From JANQMY01 sp965227095 (GTDB taxonomy: Bacteria > Pseudomonadota > Alphaproteobacteria > JANQMY01), in contig CBDDFL010000001.1 of assembly GCA_965227095.1 (NCBI GenBank), positions 2,294,001 to 2,358,000 of the forward strand: a DNA stretch of 64,000 nucleotides, written 5' to 3'. Both the position numbers and the translations under genes were made by a program. Below, one piece after another: positions 15,850-24,809 of this stretch (the first letter of the stretch is position 1; each line of letters starts with the position of its first letter). A model generated the notes under the pieces. The model saw only the letters and a list, made by a program, of their open reading frames with translations. It searched no databases and was not told where the DNA came from.

Positions 15850-16742
15850 GCTTCCGCCGGTAGTTTGATCGGCGCATCATGTGAGAGAGCGCCATAGAGC
15901 AAAAACCGGGTGGTGAGGTCCAGCGTACTTTTATTGGCGGCGGACAGAAAATGAACCGTGGGGATCACCGCATGGTCTGCCGCGCCGTCCAGCCAGGTCT
16001 CGTCAACGGTCAGCAGGCCGTCATTGTCACCCGGGATGAAGGGCAGGAACCCCGTATCGCTGCCGGCGCCGCCCGCAATGATGGCGAAGGGCAGGGGTGG
16101 CGGCGGAATTTTCGACGCGGCATCTGACGTGAGCGACCAGCCGTCATGGTCGACAATCTTTTTGAATGCGGGCACTTTGTGGGCTTGCTCGGCCACCCAG
16201 GACCCTTGATTGGGGGGCACGATCATCACCATGCGGCCCAGGCGAATGCGGCGTCGCCACGGGTCTTTCTTGGCGAGGGCGGACCGCACCACCAAGGCGC
16301 CATAGCTTTGGGTCACGAATGAGATTTCTTCCACATCCTCCAACCGGCTGAGATAGTCCCGCAAACGGTCTGTCTGCACCTGTAGGGTGCCGCCCGGACA
16401 GGGGTAACGATAGAGTTCCGACGACACCCCATTTTGGGCGAGTTGTTTGCCCATGCGTTTAAACAGACTGGAGAGGCGCCCCATGCCGTGCACCATCAGC
16501 ACAAGGTTTTTGGGTTGGGGCGGGATGCGTCCGGCGCGGCGGAATTCGCCCAGAATTTTCTGGCATTTGAGCAAACGGCCCTTGGCCATGACCGTGCCGT
16601 TCGGGTCTTTCAATCGGTATTCCGAGCGCGCGATGTGCTTTTCGATTTTCCATCCGCCATAGAGCTGATAATCGGTCCACGGATAGACCATTTCGATGGC
16701 GCCCATAAAACGTTCGGCAAATTTACTCAACAGACGATCCAT
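15846..16742 (-). CDS. alpha/beta hydrolase (lipase/esterase-like)
   Basis: A 298-residue alpha/beta-fold protein. The oxyanion strand is LVLMVHGMG near residue 83, the nucleophile elbow is TQSYGA near 145-150 (Gln where most esterases have Gly), and likely acid and base are Asp in GDNDGLLTVDE and His in TVHFL. Residues 10-60 form an extra N-terminal segment (KFAERFMGAIEMVYPW...). No clear signal peptide, so cytoplasmic. The substrate is unknown; lipid acylhydrolase is a fair guess. It overlaps the DUF427 stop codon by four bases. Confidence 0.8.
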   Translation of the reverse strand: MDRLLSKFAERFMGAIEMVYPWTDYQLYGGWKIEKHIARSEYRLKDPNGTVMAKGRLLKCQKILGEFRRAGRIPPQPKNLVLMVHGMGRLSSLFKRMGKQLAQNGVSSELYRYPCPGGTLQVQTDRLRDYLSRLEDVEEISFVTQSYGALVVRSALAKKDPWRRRIRLGRMVMIVPPNQGSWVAEQAHKVPAFKKIVDHDGWSLTSDAASKIPPPPLPFAIIAGGAGSDTGFLPFIPGDNDGLLTVDETWLDGAADHAVIPTVHFLSAANKSTLDLTTRFLLYGALSHDAPIKLPAEA

Positions 16743-16798
16743 GAGTTGTTGGGTGCGTCACTTTTATGTGGGAAGCGAAACAGTAATTTCAAATCCGT

Positions 16799-17227
16799 TT
16801 ACCAATCTTTGGTGGCACTTTTGCGAATGACCCGTTCGGTCTCTGTCCATAAATCGTAATTATCTAAATCGTCCAGGGTAATCCAGCGAACGTCATTCAC
16901 ATCGTCAGCGGCCGCCGCCTCACCCGAGACCCAGCGGGCCGCGAAATCCACCAGCGTGTAATGGTGCTCCACTTGGCCATCAGCGTCTTTGAAGATGCCG
17001 TCGATCACGTCCAAAAGACCTAGGATTTCCACCTCCAGGCCTGTTTCTTCCTTGATCTCCCGCAAGCAGGTCTCGCGCACGGTTTCGCCCACATGTTGGG
17101 CACCGCCCGGCAAGCTCCACTCACGTTCGCGCGGCGGTTTGCCCCGTTGGACAAGGAGGAATTCGTCACCGCGCAAGATAACGGCGCCAACGCCCACAAA
17201 GGGCCTGGTGGGATAGGACCGGCTCAT
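16799..17227 (-). CDS. Nudix hydrolase (ADP-ribose pyrophosphatase-like)
   Basis: A 142-residue Nudix enzyme with a complete Nudix box from Gly41 to about residue 63 (GAQHVGETVRETCLREIKEE followed by TGL), which binds Mg2+ and cleaves nucleoside diphosphate derivatives. The N-terminal VGVGAVILRGDEFLLVQRGK is the usual first strand pair. The substrate is probably ADP-ribose or an oxidised nucleotide; not decidable. GGGA lies before the ATG. Divergent from the SRAP gene over 78 bases. Confidence 0.9.
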   Translation of the reverse strand: MSRSYPTRPFVGVGAVILRGDEFLLVQRGKPPREREWSLPGGAQHVGETVRETCLREIKEETGLEVEILGLLDVIDGIFKDADGQVEHHYTLVDFAARWVSGEAAAADDVNDVRWITLDDLDNYDLWTETERVIRKSATKDW

Positions 17228-17305
17228 TTAGATTCCCGATTCGAAATAGCGTCCACCGCAGAATAGGGCGCATTTACACTGAGGCCAATCAAAAGCAGGA
17301 ATCAC

Positions 17306-18037
17306 ATGTGCGGGCGATACGCAATCACAACTCCCTTGGAAGCGATGGAGCGGCTGTTCAATTTTGAAGGCCAGCTCATCAACATGCCGGCGCGGTATAA
17401 TGTGGCGCCCACACAGGACGTACCCATCGTTCGTATAGAGAATAATGTGCGTAAGTTGGCCATGGTGCGCTGGGGGCTGGTGCCCCATTGGGCGAAGGAA
17501 ATCCCAACCTCTAAGCCGTTGATCAATGCGCGCTCCGAAACCATTTCAGAAAAGGCAAGTTTCCGAACCGCGTACCGCCGCCAGCGCTGCATCTTGATCG
17601 CGGATGGTTTCTATGAATGGAAACGAACGGAAGATCAACGCTTGCCGTTTTATGCCTATCCTTCTGACGGCGGCATGTTTGCCATGGCCGGGGTGTGGGA
17701 TGTGTGGAAGGCCCCTACCGGGGAGGAGCTGCAATCCGTGGCGATCGTGACAACGGAAGCCAAAGGACAGGTCTCTCAAATCCATCATCGGATGCCCGTG
17801 GTTATTCGGCAGCAGGATATCGACACCTGGCTCGCACCCGCACCGGAGGATATGACCTCAGTTGACCGGTTGCTATCGGCATCGCCTGCGGATTTTTTCG
17901 CTCTGCGTCCCATTTCCAATGCGGTGAACAAAGTGGCCAATGATGGTCCTGAGATTTTGGACGAGGTGGATCACAGTGAAATGGTGTCACCGGCCCCCGC
18001 CACAAAGAAACCGGACGATCAAATGTCTTTGTTCTAG
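17306..18037 (+). CDS. SRAP (YedK/HMCES-type) abasic-site DNA-protein crosslinking protein
   Basis: A 243-residue SOS-response-associated peptidase domain protein. Cys2 in MCGRYA becomes N-terminal after Met removal and forms a thiazolidine bond with abasic sites in single-stranded DNA. The other conserved residues appear: Asn in RYNVAPT, Asn-Arg in LINARSET, Glu in GFYEWKR (near residue 106) and His in IHHRMPVV (near 160). Intracellular. Its stop TAG shares a CTAG with the convergent acetyltransferase gene. I see no clear LexA box upstream. Confidence 0.95.
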   Translation: MCGRYAITTPLEAMERLFNFEGQLINMPARYNVAPTQDVPIVRIENNVRKLAMVRWGLVPHWAKEIPTSKPLINARSETISEKASFRTAYRRQRCILIADGFYEWKRTEDQRLPFYAYPSDGGMFAMAGVWDVWKAPTGEELQSVAIVTTEAKGQVSQIHHRMPVVIRQQDIDTWLAPAPEDMTSVDRLLSASPADFFALRPISNAVNKVANDGPEILDEVDHSEMVSPAPATKKPDDQMSLF

Positions 18038-18474
18038 GCCTTGGCTGGGGGCGTTTCGAGCCATTGGGCCAACACGGCGCGGTCTTCCCGTGTGGCACCA
18101 ATGTTTTCGTAAAATCCAATGACCTTGGTGTTGGTGGCGCGGACCATAATGTTCAGCTTCCACACGCCTTTTGCTCTCAACCAATCGGTTGCGGCGTCCA
18201 TAACCTGTTTGCCAAGACCCTTGCCTTGGGCCGTTGGATCGACAGCGACGTAGTAGACATTGCCACGATGCCCGTCATGCCCGACCATGACGGCGCCCAG
18301 AATTTGGCCATCGTTTTTGCCCACCAGAACATCTGAATTTGGCTTCCCGCGTGCAAAAGCGATGTCGCGATAGGGATCATTCCAGGGCACCACCAAATCG
18401 CAGCGGTTCCATAAGGCAATGACGGCGTCGATGTCGTGATCTGCGATGGGGGCAAAGATAAGGGGGATGGCCAT
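18034..18474 (-). CDS. GNAT acetyltransferase, YpeA-like
   Basis: A 146-residue GCN5-type N-acetyltransferase. WNRCDLVVPWNDP at residues 18-30 and GHDGHRGNVYYVAVDP are the signature of the YpeA family; GKGLGKQVMDAA is the acetyl-CoA-binding loop. I set the start at 18474 because GGAGAAAGCGC precedes that ATG at a good distance; a longer reading frame begins at 18522. The target is unknown. Convergent with the SRAP gene, sharing four bases of stop codon. Confidence 0.88.
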   Translation of the reverse strand: MAIPLIFAPIADHDIDAVIALWNRCDLVVPWNDPYRDIAFARGKPNSDVLVGKNDGQILGAVMVGHDGHRGNVYYVAVDPTAQGKGLGKQVMDAATDWLRAKGVWKLNIMVRATNTKVIGFYENIGATREDRAVLAQWLETPPAKA

Positions 18475-18630
18475 GCGCTTTCTCCGAGATTTGGGAAAGC
18501 GAACAAGGGTAACGCGCGACACTCAACACGGTCAACCGGTGGGGTGAGTTTCACATTGGCAAATCGCCGCCAATGGGCTAAGCAGCCCTAGAGCCCGGAA
18601 GGCTCAAGGACCCAAGCGATGGAGGAATAT

Positions 18631-19092
18631 GTGCCTATCCGCTTTTTGTTTGTCGTGGCTGCTCTGCTGTTCGGTTTGAGCGCGTGTAATGAAGCATCGG
18701 AGACCGTAGAGTTGGATCATCTTGGATATTTAGAAAAGAACGCAAAGGCAGATGGCGTGACGGTTACGTCATCCGGGCTGCAATACAAGGTTTTGGAAAG
18801 CGGAGAGGGCAAGTCGCCGGCTCTCAACAGTGTCGTGAAAGTGCATTACGAAGGCACGCTGGTGGACGGAACAAAGTTTGACAGTTCCTATGACCGTGGC
18901 GCGCCGGCGCAATTCCCGGTCAATGGCGTAATTGCCGGTTGGACCGAAGCTTTGCAGCTCATGAAAGAAGGCGATGTGTGGGAACTCACCATTCCAGCGG
19001 ATATCGCTTATGGCGCACGCGGGGCACCGGGTACACCGATCGGACCGGGTGCCACATTGGTCTTCAAAGTGGAACTGGTTGAAGTCTACTAA
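18631..19092 (+). CDS. FKBP-type peptidyl-prolyl isomerase, lipoprotein
   Basis: A 153-residue protein with an N-terminal lipoprotein signal (RFLFVVAALLFGLSAC; lipobox LSAC) followed by one FKBP domain: SGLQYKVLESGEG, VKVHYEGTLVDGTKFDSSYDR, and IPADIAYGARG. It should sit in the envelope facing the periplasm and speed Xaa-Pro isomerisation during folding. I chose GTG at 18631 because GGAGG lies five bases before it; the ATG at 18619 would overlap that site and put charged Glu-Glu before the signal. The redoxin gene follows at 19 bases. Confidence 0.88.
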   Translation: MPIRFLFVVAALLFGLSACNEASETVELDHLGYLEKNAKADGVTVTSSGLQYKVLESGEGKSPALNSVVKVHYEGTLVDGTKFDSSYDRGAPAQFPVNGVIAGWTEALQLMKEGDVWELTIPADIAYGARGAPGTPIGPGATLVFKVELVEVY

Positions 19093-19111
19093 ACACGAAA
19101 GGGCGCAGGCG

Positions 19112-19666
19112 ATGGCACTGACACCAACACCGATTTGCGATTTCGGTTGGCGTGCGCCCGACTTTTCCCTTGAGGGCGTCGATGGCAAGACCTATTCCCT
19201 TGCCGATGTGCGGGGACCCAAGGGCACGCTGGTCATGTTCATCTGCAATCACTGCCCCTATGTGAAGTCCATTTCCGGGCGGTTGGCGGAACAGGTTGCG
19301 GAACTGCAGAAAATTGGTATTGGCGCCGTTGCCATTATGGCGAATGACACCGATGCCTATCCGGCGGATTCCTTCGACAATATGAAACGGTTCGCGGAAG
19401 AAAACGGTTTCACCTTTCCCTATGTGATCGACCGTACCCAAGAGGTGGCGCGCACCTATGATGCGGTGTGCACGCCAGATTTCTTTGGCTTCAACGCCCA
19501 GGATGAGTTGCAATATCGCGGGCGTTTGGATGAATCCAAAACCACCCTGGTGCCCGATGCGCGCAAGGATCTGATGTTGGCCATGACTCAAGTGGCGGAA
19601 ACGGGGCAAGGCCCGCAGGACCAAATCGCCAGCATGGGCTGTTCCATCAAGTGGCGGGCCGCTTAA
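19112..19666 (+). CDS. thioredoxin-fold redoxin (AhpC/TSA-like)
   Basis: A 184-residue thioredoxin-like protein. FICNHCPYVKS near residue 46 carries a CxxC pair (Cys-Asn-His-Cys), and FTFPYVIDRTQEVARTYDAVCTPDFFGF holds a third Cys and the cis-Pro region. No signal peptide, so cytoplasmic. Homologues are annotated as thioredoxin family proteins, presumably thiol peroxidase or disulfide reductase. It follows the FKBP gene and its stop TAA shares TTAA with the convergent FAD dehydrogenase. Confidence 0.88.
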   Translation: MALTPTPICDFGWRAPDFSLEGVDGKTYSLADVRGPKGTLVMFICNHCPYVKSISGRLAEQVAELQKIGIGAVAIMANDTDAYPADSFDNMKRFAEENGFTFPYVIDRTQEVARTYDAVCTPDFFGFNAQDELQYRGRLDESKTTLVPDARKDLMLAMTQVAETGQGPQDQIASMGCSIKWRAA

Positions 19667-21099
19667 ACCCGAACGACTTTGCCTGGGTTCAGGATATTGT
19701 TCGGGTCGAGTGATTTTTTCAGTGTACGCATAAGGTCCAGGGCAACGGGGTCTTTGTAGCGCGCAAGTTCGTCCACCTTCATGCGCCCGATGCCGTGTTC
19801 CGCACTGATGCTGCCGCCCAGCGCTACCACAATGTCATGGACAAGAGCGTTGACCTCTTCCCAGAGAGCGATGAAATCCTCTCGCGCCATGTCTGTGGGC
19901 TGGCTAATGTTAAAATGGATATTGCCATCTCCCACATGGCCGAAAGGCACGGGCCGCGCGCCTGGCAAAAAGTCAGCGACGGCTTGGGTGGCGCGGTCCA
20001 GAAACTCCGGGATGGCGGATACGGGAACGGACACGTCATGCTTGATGGAGCCGCCCTCGGGCTTTTGGGCTTCCGGAATGCCTTCCCGGATCGCCCATAG
20101 TTTTTGCCGCTGGGCGTCTGATGCCGCCACCACACCGTCAAGCACCAAACCGTTTTGACTAGCGTCTGACAGGAAAGCTTCCAAGGATGATTTTAAATCC
20201 AAATCCGAAAGCGATGTGGTCACTTCCATGAGCAAGTACCAGGCACACTCCTCCGATAGCGGATCACGTGTGCCGGTCTGGTGCGCAAGAACGAAGTCGA
20301 TGCCGCGGCGGCACATGAGTTCGAAAGTGGTGACGTCTTTGCCAAACTTGGATTGCGCATCCGACAAGAGTTGGATGGCGCTTTTTGGGCCTGCAACACC
20401 CAGAAAGCAGGTTTCGCGCGCAACCGGTTTGGGGAACAGTTTCAACACGGCGCCGGTGATGATGCCCAGCGTTCCCTCCGATCCCATAAACAGATGCTTG
20501 AGATCGTAGCCCGTATTGTCTTTGCGTAAGCCGGTAAGCCCGTTCCAAATATCGCCATTGGCAAGCACGACTTCCAGCCCCATCACAAGGTCGCGGGCAT
20601 TGCCATAGCTCAACACGGCGGTACCGCCTGCATTGGTGGCAAGATTGCCGCCGATCTGGCAACTGCCCTCTGACGCCAAACTCAACGGGAAAAGCCGGTC
20701 GTGTTTATCGGCGGTTTCTTGGATCGTCTGCAACACGACGCCGCCATCCACGGTCATCGTGTTGGTGAGTGGGTCTACGCCGCGGATTTTGTTCAGGCGC
20801 GTCAAACTCAGCACCACCTCGGCCCCATCTTCGAAGGGAATGCCACCCGCCACCGCGCCTGTATTGCCCCCCTGGGGCACGAGGGGGGTTCCGGTTTCTT
20901 GGCACACTCGCAGGATGGCCGATATATTTTCCACGCTGTTGGGCAATAAGACCAACGGTGTTTTCCCCACATACCGGTCCCGCCATTCGTGTACGAATGG
21001 TTCAATATCTACCGGCGTGTCAATCCAACCGTTATCACCGGCGATGTGCCGCAATTTTTCCAGTGTTTCCGCAGTGGGGGGCGTGCGCTGCGGGCTCAT
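19663..21099 (-). CDS. FAD-linked D-2-hydroxyacid dehydrogenase (GlcD/D2HGDH type)
   Basis: A 478-residue flavoenzyme. The PCMH FAD domain spans residues about 40-220 (PLVLLPNSVENISAIL, VPQGGNTGAVAGG, GGNLATNAGGTAVLSYGNARDLV). The C-terminal FAD-oxidase domain has HVGDGNIHFN and EHGIGRMK, the metal and substrate site. D-2-hydroxyglutarate or D-lactate are the likely substrates, with electrons passed to an electron-transfer flavoprotein or cytochrome. The frame stays open to 21603, but the family sequence begins at the ATG at 21099, whose first bases overlap the stop of the methyltransferase (ATGA), so the two are translationally coupled. Confidence 0.92.
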   Translation of the reverse strand: MSPQRTPPTAETLEKLRHIAGDNGWIDTPVDIEPFVHEWRDRYVGKTPLVLLPNSVENISAILRVCQETGTPLVPQGGNTGAVAGGIPFEDGAEVVLSLTRLNKIRGVDPLTNTMTVDGGVVLQTIQETADKHDRLFPLSLASEGSCQIGGNLATNAGGTAVLSYGNARDLVMGLEVVLANGDIWNGLTGLRKDNTGYDLKHLFMGSEGTLGIITGAVLKLFPKPVARETCFLGVAGPKSAIQLLSDAQSKFGKDVTTFELMCRRGIDFVLAHQTGTRDPLSEECAWYLLMEVTTSLSDLDLKSSLEAFLSDASQNGLVLDGVVAASDAQRQKLWAIREGIPEAQKPEGGSIKHDVSVPVSAIPEFLDRATQAVADFLPGARPVPFGHVGDGNIHFNISQPTDMAREDFIALWEEVNALVHDIVVALGGSISAEHGIGRMKVDELARYKDPVALDLMRTLKKSLDPNNILNPGKVVRV

Positions 21100-21752
21100 T
21101 TGGGGTGCGCCACAAGTGTTGAAACGCTGATGCCACGACGCGTTTGGGAGGCGTGGTGGTCTATCTCCCAAGAATTGCTGGCAAGGTAAGACGGCAGATC
21201 CACCGGGCGGCAGCCACCGACACGCAGGGGGTTCAGGCGATATACCATCTGCCAGATCTGTCCAATGGCGCGCGAGACCGGCGATGTGCCACCATCCAGG
21301 CTGGCCAAGCAAAGACGCCCCCCGGGTTTTAGAATGCGGTGCGCTTCTTCCAGCAGGATATGTGTGTCCCTGGCCGACAATAGGTCGAGCACAAATGTAC
21401 TCACGACCCGATCCATGCTGGCGTTCGCCGCGGGCAGGTCTGCAGATCCATCGGACAACGAAACGGACACGCGATCCTTCCACGGGCGTAACCGTTCGGT
21501 CGTCAAGTCCACCATGGTGTCGCTGATATCCACAGCCGTGTAGCGCGCGGTATCCGGCAATTGGTGCGCCAACAGTCGTGAAGCCAGGCGGCCCGTACCA
21601 CATCCAAACTCGAAGACGTGGTCCGCGTTCTCAAACTGGCCATGGGCGATGAGCGCATCGAATGCGGCATCCTCGTAATAGGCCTGGCTTTCCTGACGCG
21701 CCCCATAGCGGTTGTAATATGCCTTTGCTTGGCCTGTGGTCAGTGTACTCAT
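21096..21752 (-). CDS. class I SAM-dependent methyltransferase
   Basis: A 218-residue methyltransferase of the methyltransf_11 type. Motif I is FEFGCGTGRLASRLL near residue 52; the acidic loop is TAVDISDTMV, followed by SMDRVVSTFVLDLL and EEAHRILKPGGRLCLASL. Substrate unknown. The start at 21752 has GAGGG six bases upstream. It is the middle gene of the Sua5 - methyltransferase - FAD dehydrogenase operon: 13 bases from the Sua5 stop and an ATGA overlap downstream. Confidence 0.85.
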   Translation of the reverse strand: MSTLTTGQAKAYYNRYGARQESQAYYEDAAFDALIAHGQFENADHVFEFGCGTGRLASRLLAHQLPDTARYTAVDISDTMVDLTTERLRPWKDRVSVSLSDGSADLPAANASMDRVVSTFVLDLLSARDTHILLEEAHRILKPGGRLCLASLDGGTSPVSRAIGQIWQMVYRLNPLRVGGCRPVDLPSYLASNSWEIDHHASQTRRGISVSTLVAHPK

Positions 21753-21765
21753 TAAAAGCCCTCGC

Positions 21766-22737
21766 TTACCCCTCATTCGGCCGAGGGGCTGCCGCGCGAG
21801 TCAACCGATCATTGATCGCTTTCCCCAGCCCCGTATTGGGGATGGGGGCAATGGCGATCACGTCGCATCCCAAGCGGTCTAGTTTCCGCAAGTAATCATA
21901 TAGGTTGGCGGCGGCTTCCGCCAAATCACCGGCGGGACTTAGGTTGAGGCTGTTGTCGGTAACAACCGGGTTGTCGGGACCAAAGCCTAAATAGGCCTCA
22001 CCCGGGGAAGGGGCATCAGCGTTCAAGCGCACAGAGGAATGGGGGGCATAGTGGCTGGCCAGTTGCCCGGGGGCAGAGGGGGTGTCGCTGGTGGCGGGAC
22101 CGTCCTGCAGGGGGCCTATGACGTCTTCAATCTGTTCCTTAGTGATGCCGCCGGGGCGGAGAAGCGTTGGTGCGTCTTCCGCAAGATTTACGATCGTCGA
22201 TTCGAGGCCCACATCGCAGGGCCCGGCATCCAAGATCATGGCCACATGGGTTTCCTCGGTAAGCTGAACATGTTCGGCGCGGGTGGGGCTTACCTGTCCG
22301 GACACATTGGCGCTCGGGGCAACCACGGGGCCGCCAAAGGCCTGGAGCAGGGCGAGTGCTGTTGGGTGTGCCGGTATGCGGACGGCGATCGTGTCGAGTT
22401 TTGCGGTTGCCAGGGGGCTAACCGGGCTGCCGGGTGATCTTGGTAGGATGAGGGTAAGCGGTCCGGGCCAGAACGCCTCCGCTAAGCGGCGCGCATTGTT
22501 GGAGGTAACAGCAATCCTCTCCAGCGTCTCAAAGTCGGCCACATGGCTGATTAACGGATTATGGGCGGGCCGGCCTTTGGCTGTGAAAATCTGCAGGACC
22601 GCATCCTCATTGGTTGCATCGGCCCCCAGGCCGTACACCGTTTCCGTGGGGAACACGACCAGGTGTCCCGCGCGCAACGCCTCAGCGGCAGCTTTTACAG
22701 TGGCGTCAGTGGCCTTGGTAATGGGGATATTGCCCAC
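21766..22737 (-). CDS. L-threonylcarbamoyladenylate synthase, Sua5 type
   Basis: A 323-residue enzyme that makes threonylcarbamoyl-AMP from Thr, bicarbonate and ATP for the t6A37 modification of ANN-decoding tRNAs. The YrdC domain (residues 10-200) has FPTETVYGLGADA, the KGRPAHNPL nucleotide-binding block and APSANVSGQVSPT. A C-terminal Sua5 domain (SAPGQLASHYAPHSSVRLN onward) distinguishes it from the shorter TsaC. Start is GTG. First gene of its operon. Essential role in most bacteria (established knowledge). Confidence 0.94.
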   Translation of the reverse strand: MGNIPITKATDATVKAAAEALRAGHLVVFPTETVYGLGADATNEDAVLQIFTAKGRPAHNPLISHVADFETLERIAVTSNNARRLAEAFWPGPLTLILPRSPGSPVSPLATAKLDTIAVRIPAHPTALALLQAFGGPVVAPSANVSGQVSPTRAEHVQLTEETHVAMILDAGPCDVGLESTIVNLAEDAPTLLRPGGITKEQIEDVIGPLQDGPATSDTPSAPGQLASHYAPHSSVRLNADAPSPGEAYLGFGPDNPVVTDNSLNLSPAGDLAEAAANLYDYLRKLDRLGCDVIAIAPIPNTGLGKAINDRLTRAAAPRPNEG

Positions 22738-22874
22738 GAACAGTTCCGGTATAGATCAGATACAGCAAAGTTCTTGGCTTATAGGGCCAAATCCTCAGGA
22801 AGAACACGATATTTTGCCCCCTTGACGGGCGCGCGCCGGAAGGGGCACATCTGCGCTAGCCATAGAGCCATATT

Positions 22875-22896
22875 GGGATGGGCCCAGCGCCATCCC
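22875..22896 (+). promoter_or_regulatory. short hairpin upstream of acyl-CoA dehydrogenase ribosome site
   Basis: Perfect 7-base arms GGGATGG / CCATCCC around an 8-base GC-rich loop, ending 9 bases before AAGGAGAAGG, the ribosome site of the next gene. It may affect mRNA stability or be a regulator site. No family assigned. Confidence 0.35.
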
Positions 22897-22919
22897 GGCG
22901 ATAAGGAGAAGGGATCCGT

Positions 22920-24722
22920 ATGACGTTCGTTGCGCCAACCAAAGACATTCGATTTGTGCTGAAGAATATTGTCGGCATTGATGGCCTGATGGACCAGGGC
23001 ACCTACGAGGATCTGAGTGACGACATCATCGATGCGGTGCTGACGGAATCCGGCCGATTGGCGACGGAAGTTGTGGCGCCCCTCAATTGGGTGGGCGATC
23101 AGCAAGGCAGCCAGCGTCAAGCAGATGGCAGCGTGAAAACGCCGGAAGGGTTTAAAGAAGCCTATGCGCAAATCGTGGATGGCGGATGGGGGGGCGTGCC
23201 GTTCGATCCGAATTATGGCGGCCAAGGGCTTCCGAAAGTATTGGGCTTGGCGGTGCAGGAATTTTGGACGGCGGCGAACATGGCGTTCAGCCTGTGCCCC
23301 TTGCTATCGCGCGGCGCCATCGAATCTCTGTCCGCTCATGGCACGGAAGAGCAAAAAGCGACCTATCTTGAGAAGCTCATCTCTGGTCAGTGGACCGGCA
23401 CCATGAACCTCACGGAACCCCAGGCCGGCTCCGATGTGGGGGCATTACGGTCGAAAGCTGAAAAACAAGCTGACGGTTCCTACAAGATCACCGGCACCAA
23501 GATCTTCATCACCTGGGGCGAACATGACATGACGGAAAACATCATTCATTTGGTGTTGGCCCGGCTGCCTGATGCACCTCCCGGTACACGGGGCATTTCG
23601 TTGTTCATCGTACCGAAGTTTCTGGTCAATGAAGACGGGTCTTTAGGACAACGCAATGACGTCAAATGCGTGAGCGTTGAACACAAGCTTGGCATTCATG
23701 CAAGTCCCACCTGTGTGATGAGTTTTGGCGAAAACGGTGGGGCGACCGGCTATCTGGTGGGCGAAGAAAATCGCGGCATGGCCTGCATGTTCACCATGAT
23801 GAATGATGCGCGTCTTGGGGTTGGTCTGGAAGGGGTCGCCATTGCGGAACGGTCTTACCAACAGGCATTGGCCTTCGCGCAAGAACGCCGCCAAGGCAAG
23901 CCCGTTGGTAAACAGCACGAAGCTGTCGACATGATCCCGATCATTGAGCATCCGGATGTGCGCCGTATGCTGATGAGTATGAAATCCCATGTGGAAGCGG
24001 CACGCGGCATCGTTTATGCGGCCACGATTGCGGCTGATTTCGCGGAAGCTGCGTCCAATGATGACGATAAAGCGGCGGCCCGCGCGCGCGTGGATCTGCT
24101 AACACCTGTTGCCAAAGGCTGGTCCACCGATATCGGCGTTGAAATGACGTCCATCGGTGTTCAAATCCATGGTGGTATGGGCTTCGTGGAAGAAACCGGG
24201 GCCGCGCAACATTTCCGCGATTCCCGCATCGCGCCGATCTATGAAGGCACGAATGGCATTCAGGCCATTGATCTGGTCACGCGCAAGCTGCCTCTTGATG
24301 GGGGAAATGTGGTTCGGAATTTTATCGCTGAAATCACCGAAGTGGCCGAAGAGGCAAAACAGTCGAACGACCGCTCACTGAATATTATCGGCAGCAATCT
24401 GGCGGACGCGGCGACCCATTTGGCCAGCGCCACCGAATGGTTGCTGGACAATGTGAAGTCACAGCCAAATGATGCGCTGGCGGGGGCGACGCCTTACCTC
24501 AAACTGTTTGGCACGGTCGCGGGTGGGTTTTACCTGGCAAAAGGGGCGCTCGCGGCCCACAAGCAGATGGATGGCAGCGATGCGGGATATCTCAAATCGC
24601 GCATCGCCATGGCTCAGTTCTTTGCGGAAAACAGTCTGTCCACCACATCGGGTCTTGTTGCGCCATGCACACGCGGGGCGGAGCTGTTGTATGCCCTAAC
24701 GCCCGATGAAATGGCGTCCTAA
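22920..24722 (+). CDS. acyl-CoA dehydrogenase, ~600-residue DmdC/FadE-type
   Basis: A 600-residue flavoprotein that introduces an alpha,beta double bond into an acyl-CoA. The middle domain has the FAD/substrate block TGTMNLTEPQAGSDVGALRS and FITWGEHD. The catalytic base is Glu in IYEGTNGIQAIDL, near residue 441. A C-terminal extension (residues about 460-600) is the extra domain of the long ACAD subgroup that includes DmdC (methylthiopropanoyl-CoA dehydrogenase). Substrate could be a medium/long-chain or modified acyl-CoA. AAGGAGAAGG ribosome site. First of ten plus-strand genes. Confidence 0.93.
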   Translation: MTFVAPTKDIRFVLKNIVGIDGLMDQGTYEDLSDDIIDAVLTESGRLATEVVAPLNWVGDQQGSQRQADGSVKTPEGFKEAYAQIVDGGWGGVPFDPNYGGQGLPKVLGLAVQEFWTAANMAFSLCPLLSRGAIESLSAHGTEEQKATYLEKLISGQWTGTMNLTEPQAGSDVGALRSKAEKQADGSYKITGTKIFITWGEHDMTENIIHLVLARLPDAPPGTRGISLFIVPKFLVNEDGSLGQRNDVKCVSVEHKLGIHASPTCVMSFGENGGATGYLVGEENRGMACMFTMMNDARLGVGLEGVAIAERSYQQALAFAQERRQGKPVGKQHEAVDMIPIIEHPDVRRMLMSMKSHVEAARGIVYAATIAADFAEAASNDDDKAAARARVDLLTPVAKGWSTDIGVEMTSIGVQIHGGMGFVEETGAAQHFRDSRIAPIYEGTNGIQAIDLVTRKLPLDGGNVVRNFIAEITEVAEEAKQSNDRSLNIIGSNLADAATHLASATEWLLDNVKSQPNDALAGATPYLKLFGTVAGGFYLAKGALAAHKQMDGSDAGYLKSRIAMAQFFAENSLSTTSGLVAPCTRGAELLYALTPDEMAS

Positions 24723-24772
24723 CCCTAGGGGAACGGGCGGGATTTGACGCTGACGGGGCAGTCACCTATGAC

Positions 24773-24807
24773 TGATGCCAATCGATATTGTATTTGAATT
24801 GGCATCA
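24773..24807 (+). promoter_or_regulatory. perfect 10-base inverted repeat directly upstream of MBL gene
   Basis: Arms TGATGCCAAT (24773-24782) and ATTGGCATCA (24798-24807) are perfectly complementary, with a 15-base AT-rich centre. The right arm ends two bases before the start codon of the MBL-fold gene and occupies the place of its ribosome site, for which no Shine-Dalgarno is visible. It may be a repressor operator or an mRNA hairpin gating translation. Confidence 0.6.
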
Positions 24808-24809
24808 TT

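Noticed and set aside
21100..21603. Extension of the FAD dehydrogenase frame upstream of 21099
   Set aside because: It runs through the methyltransferase gene in another frame and has no family similarity; the ATGA junction explains the true start.
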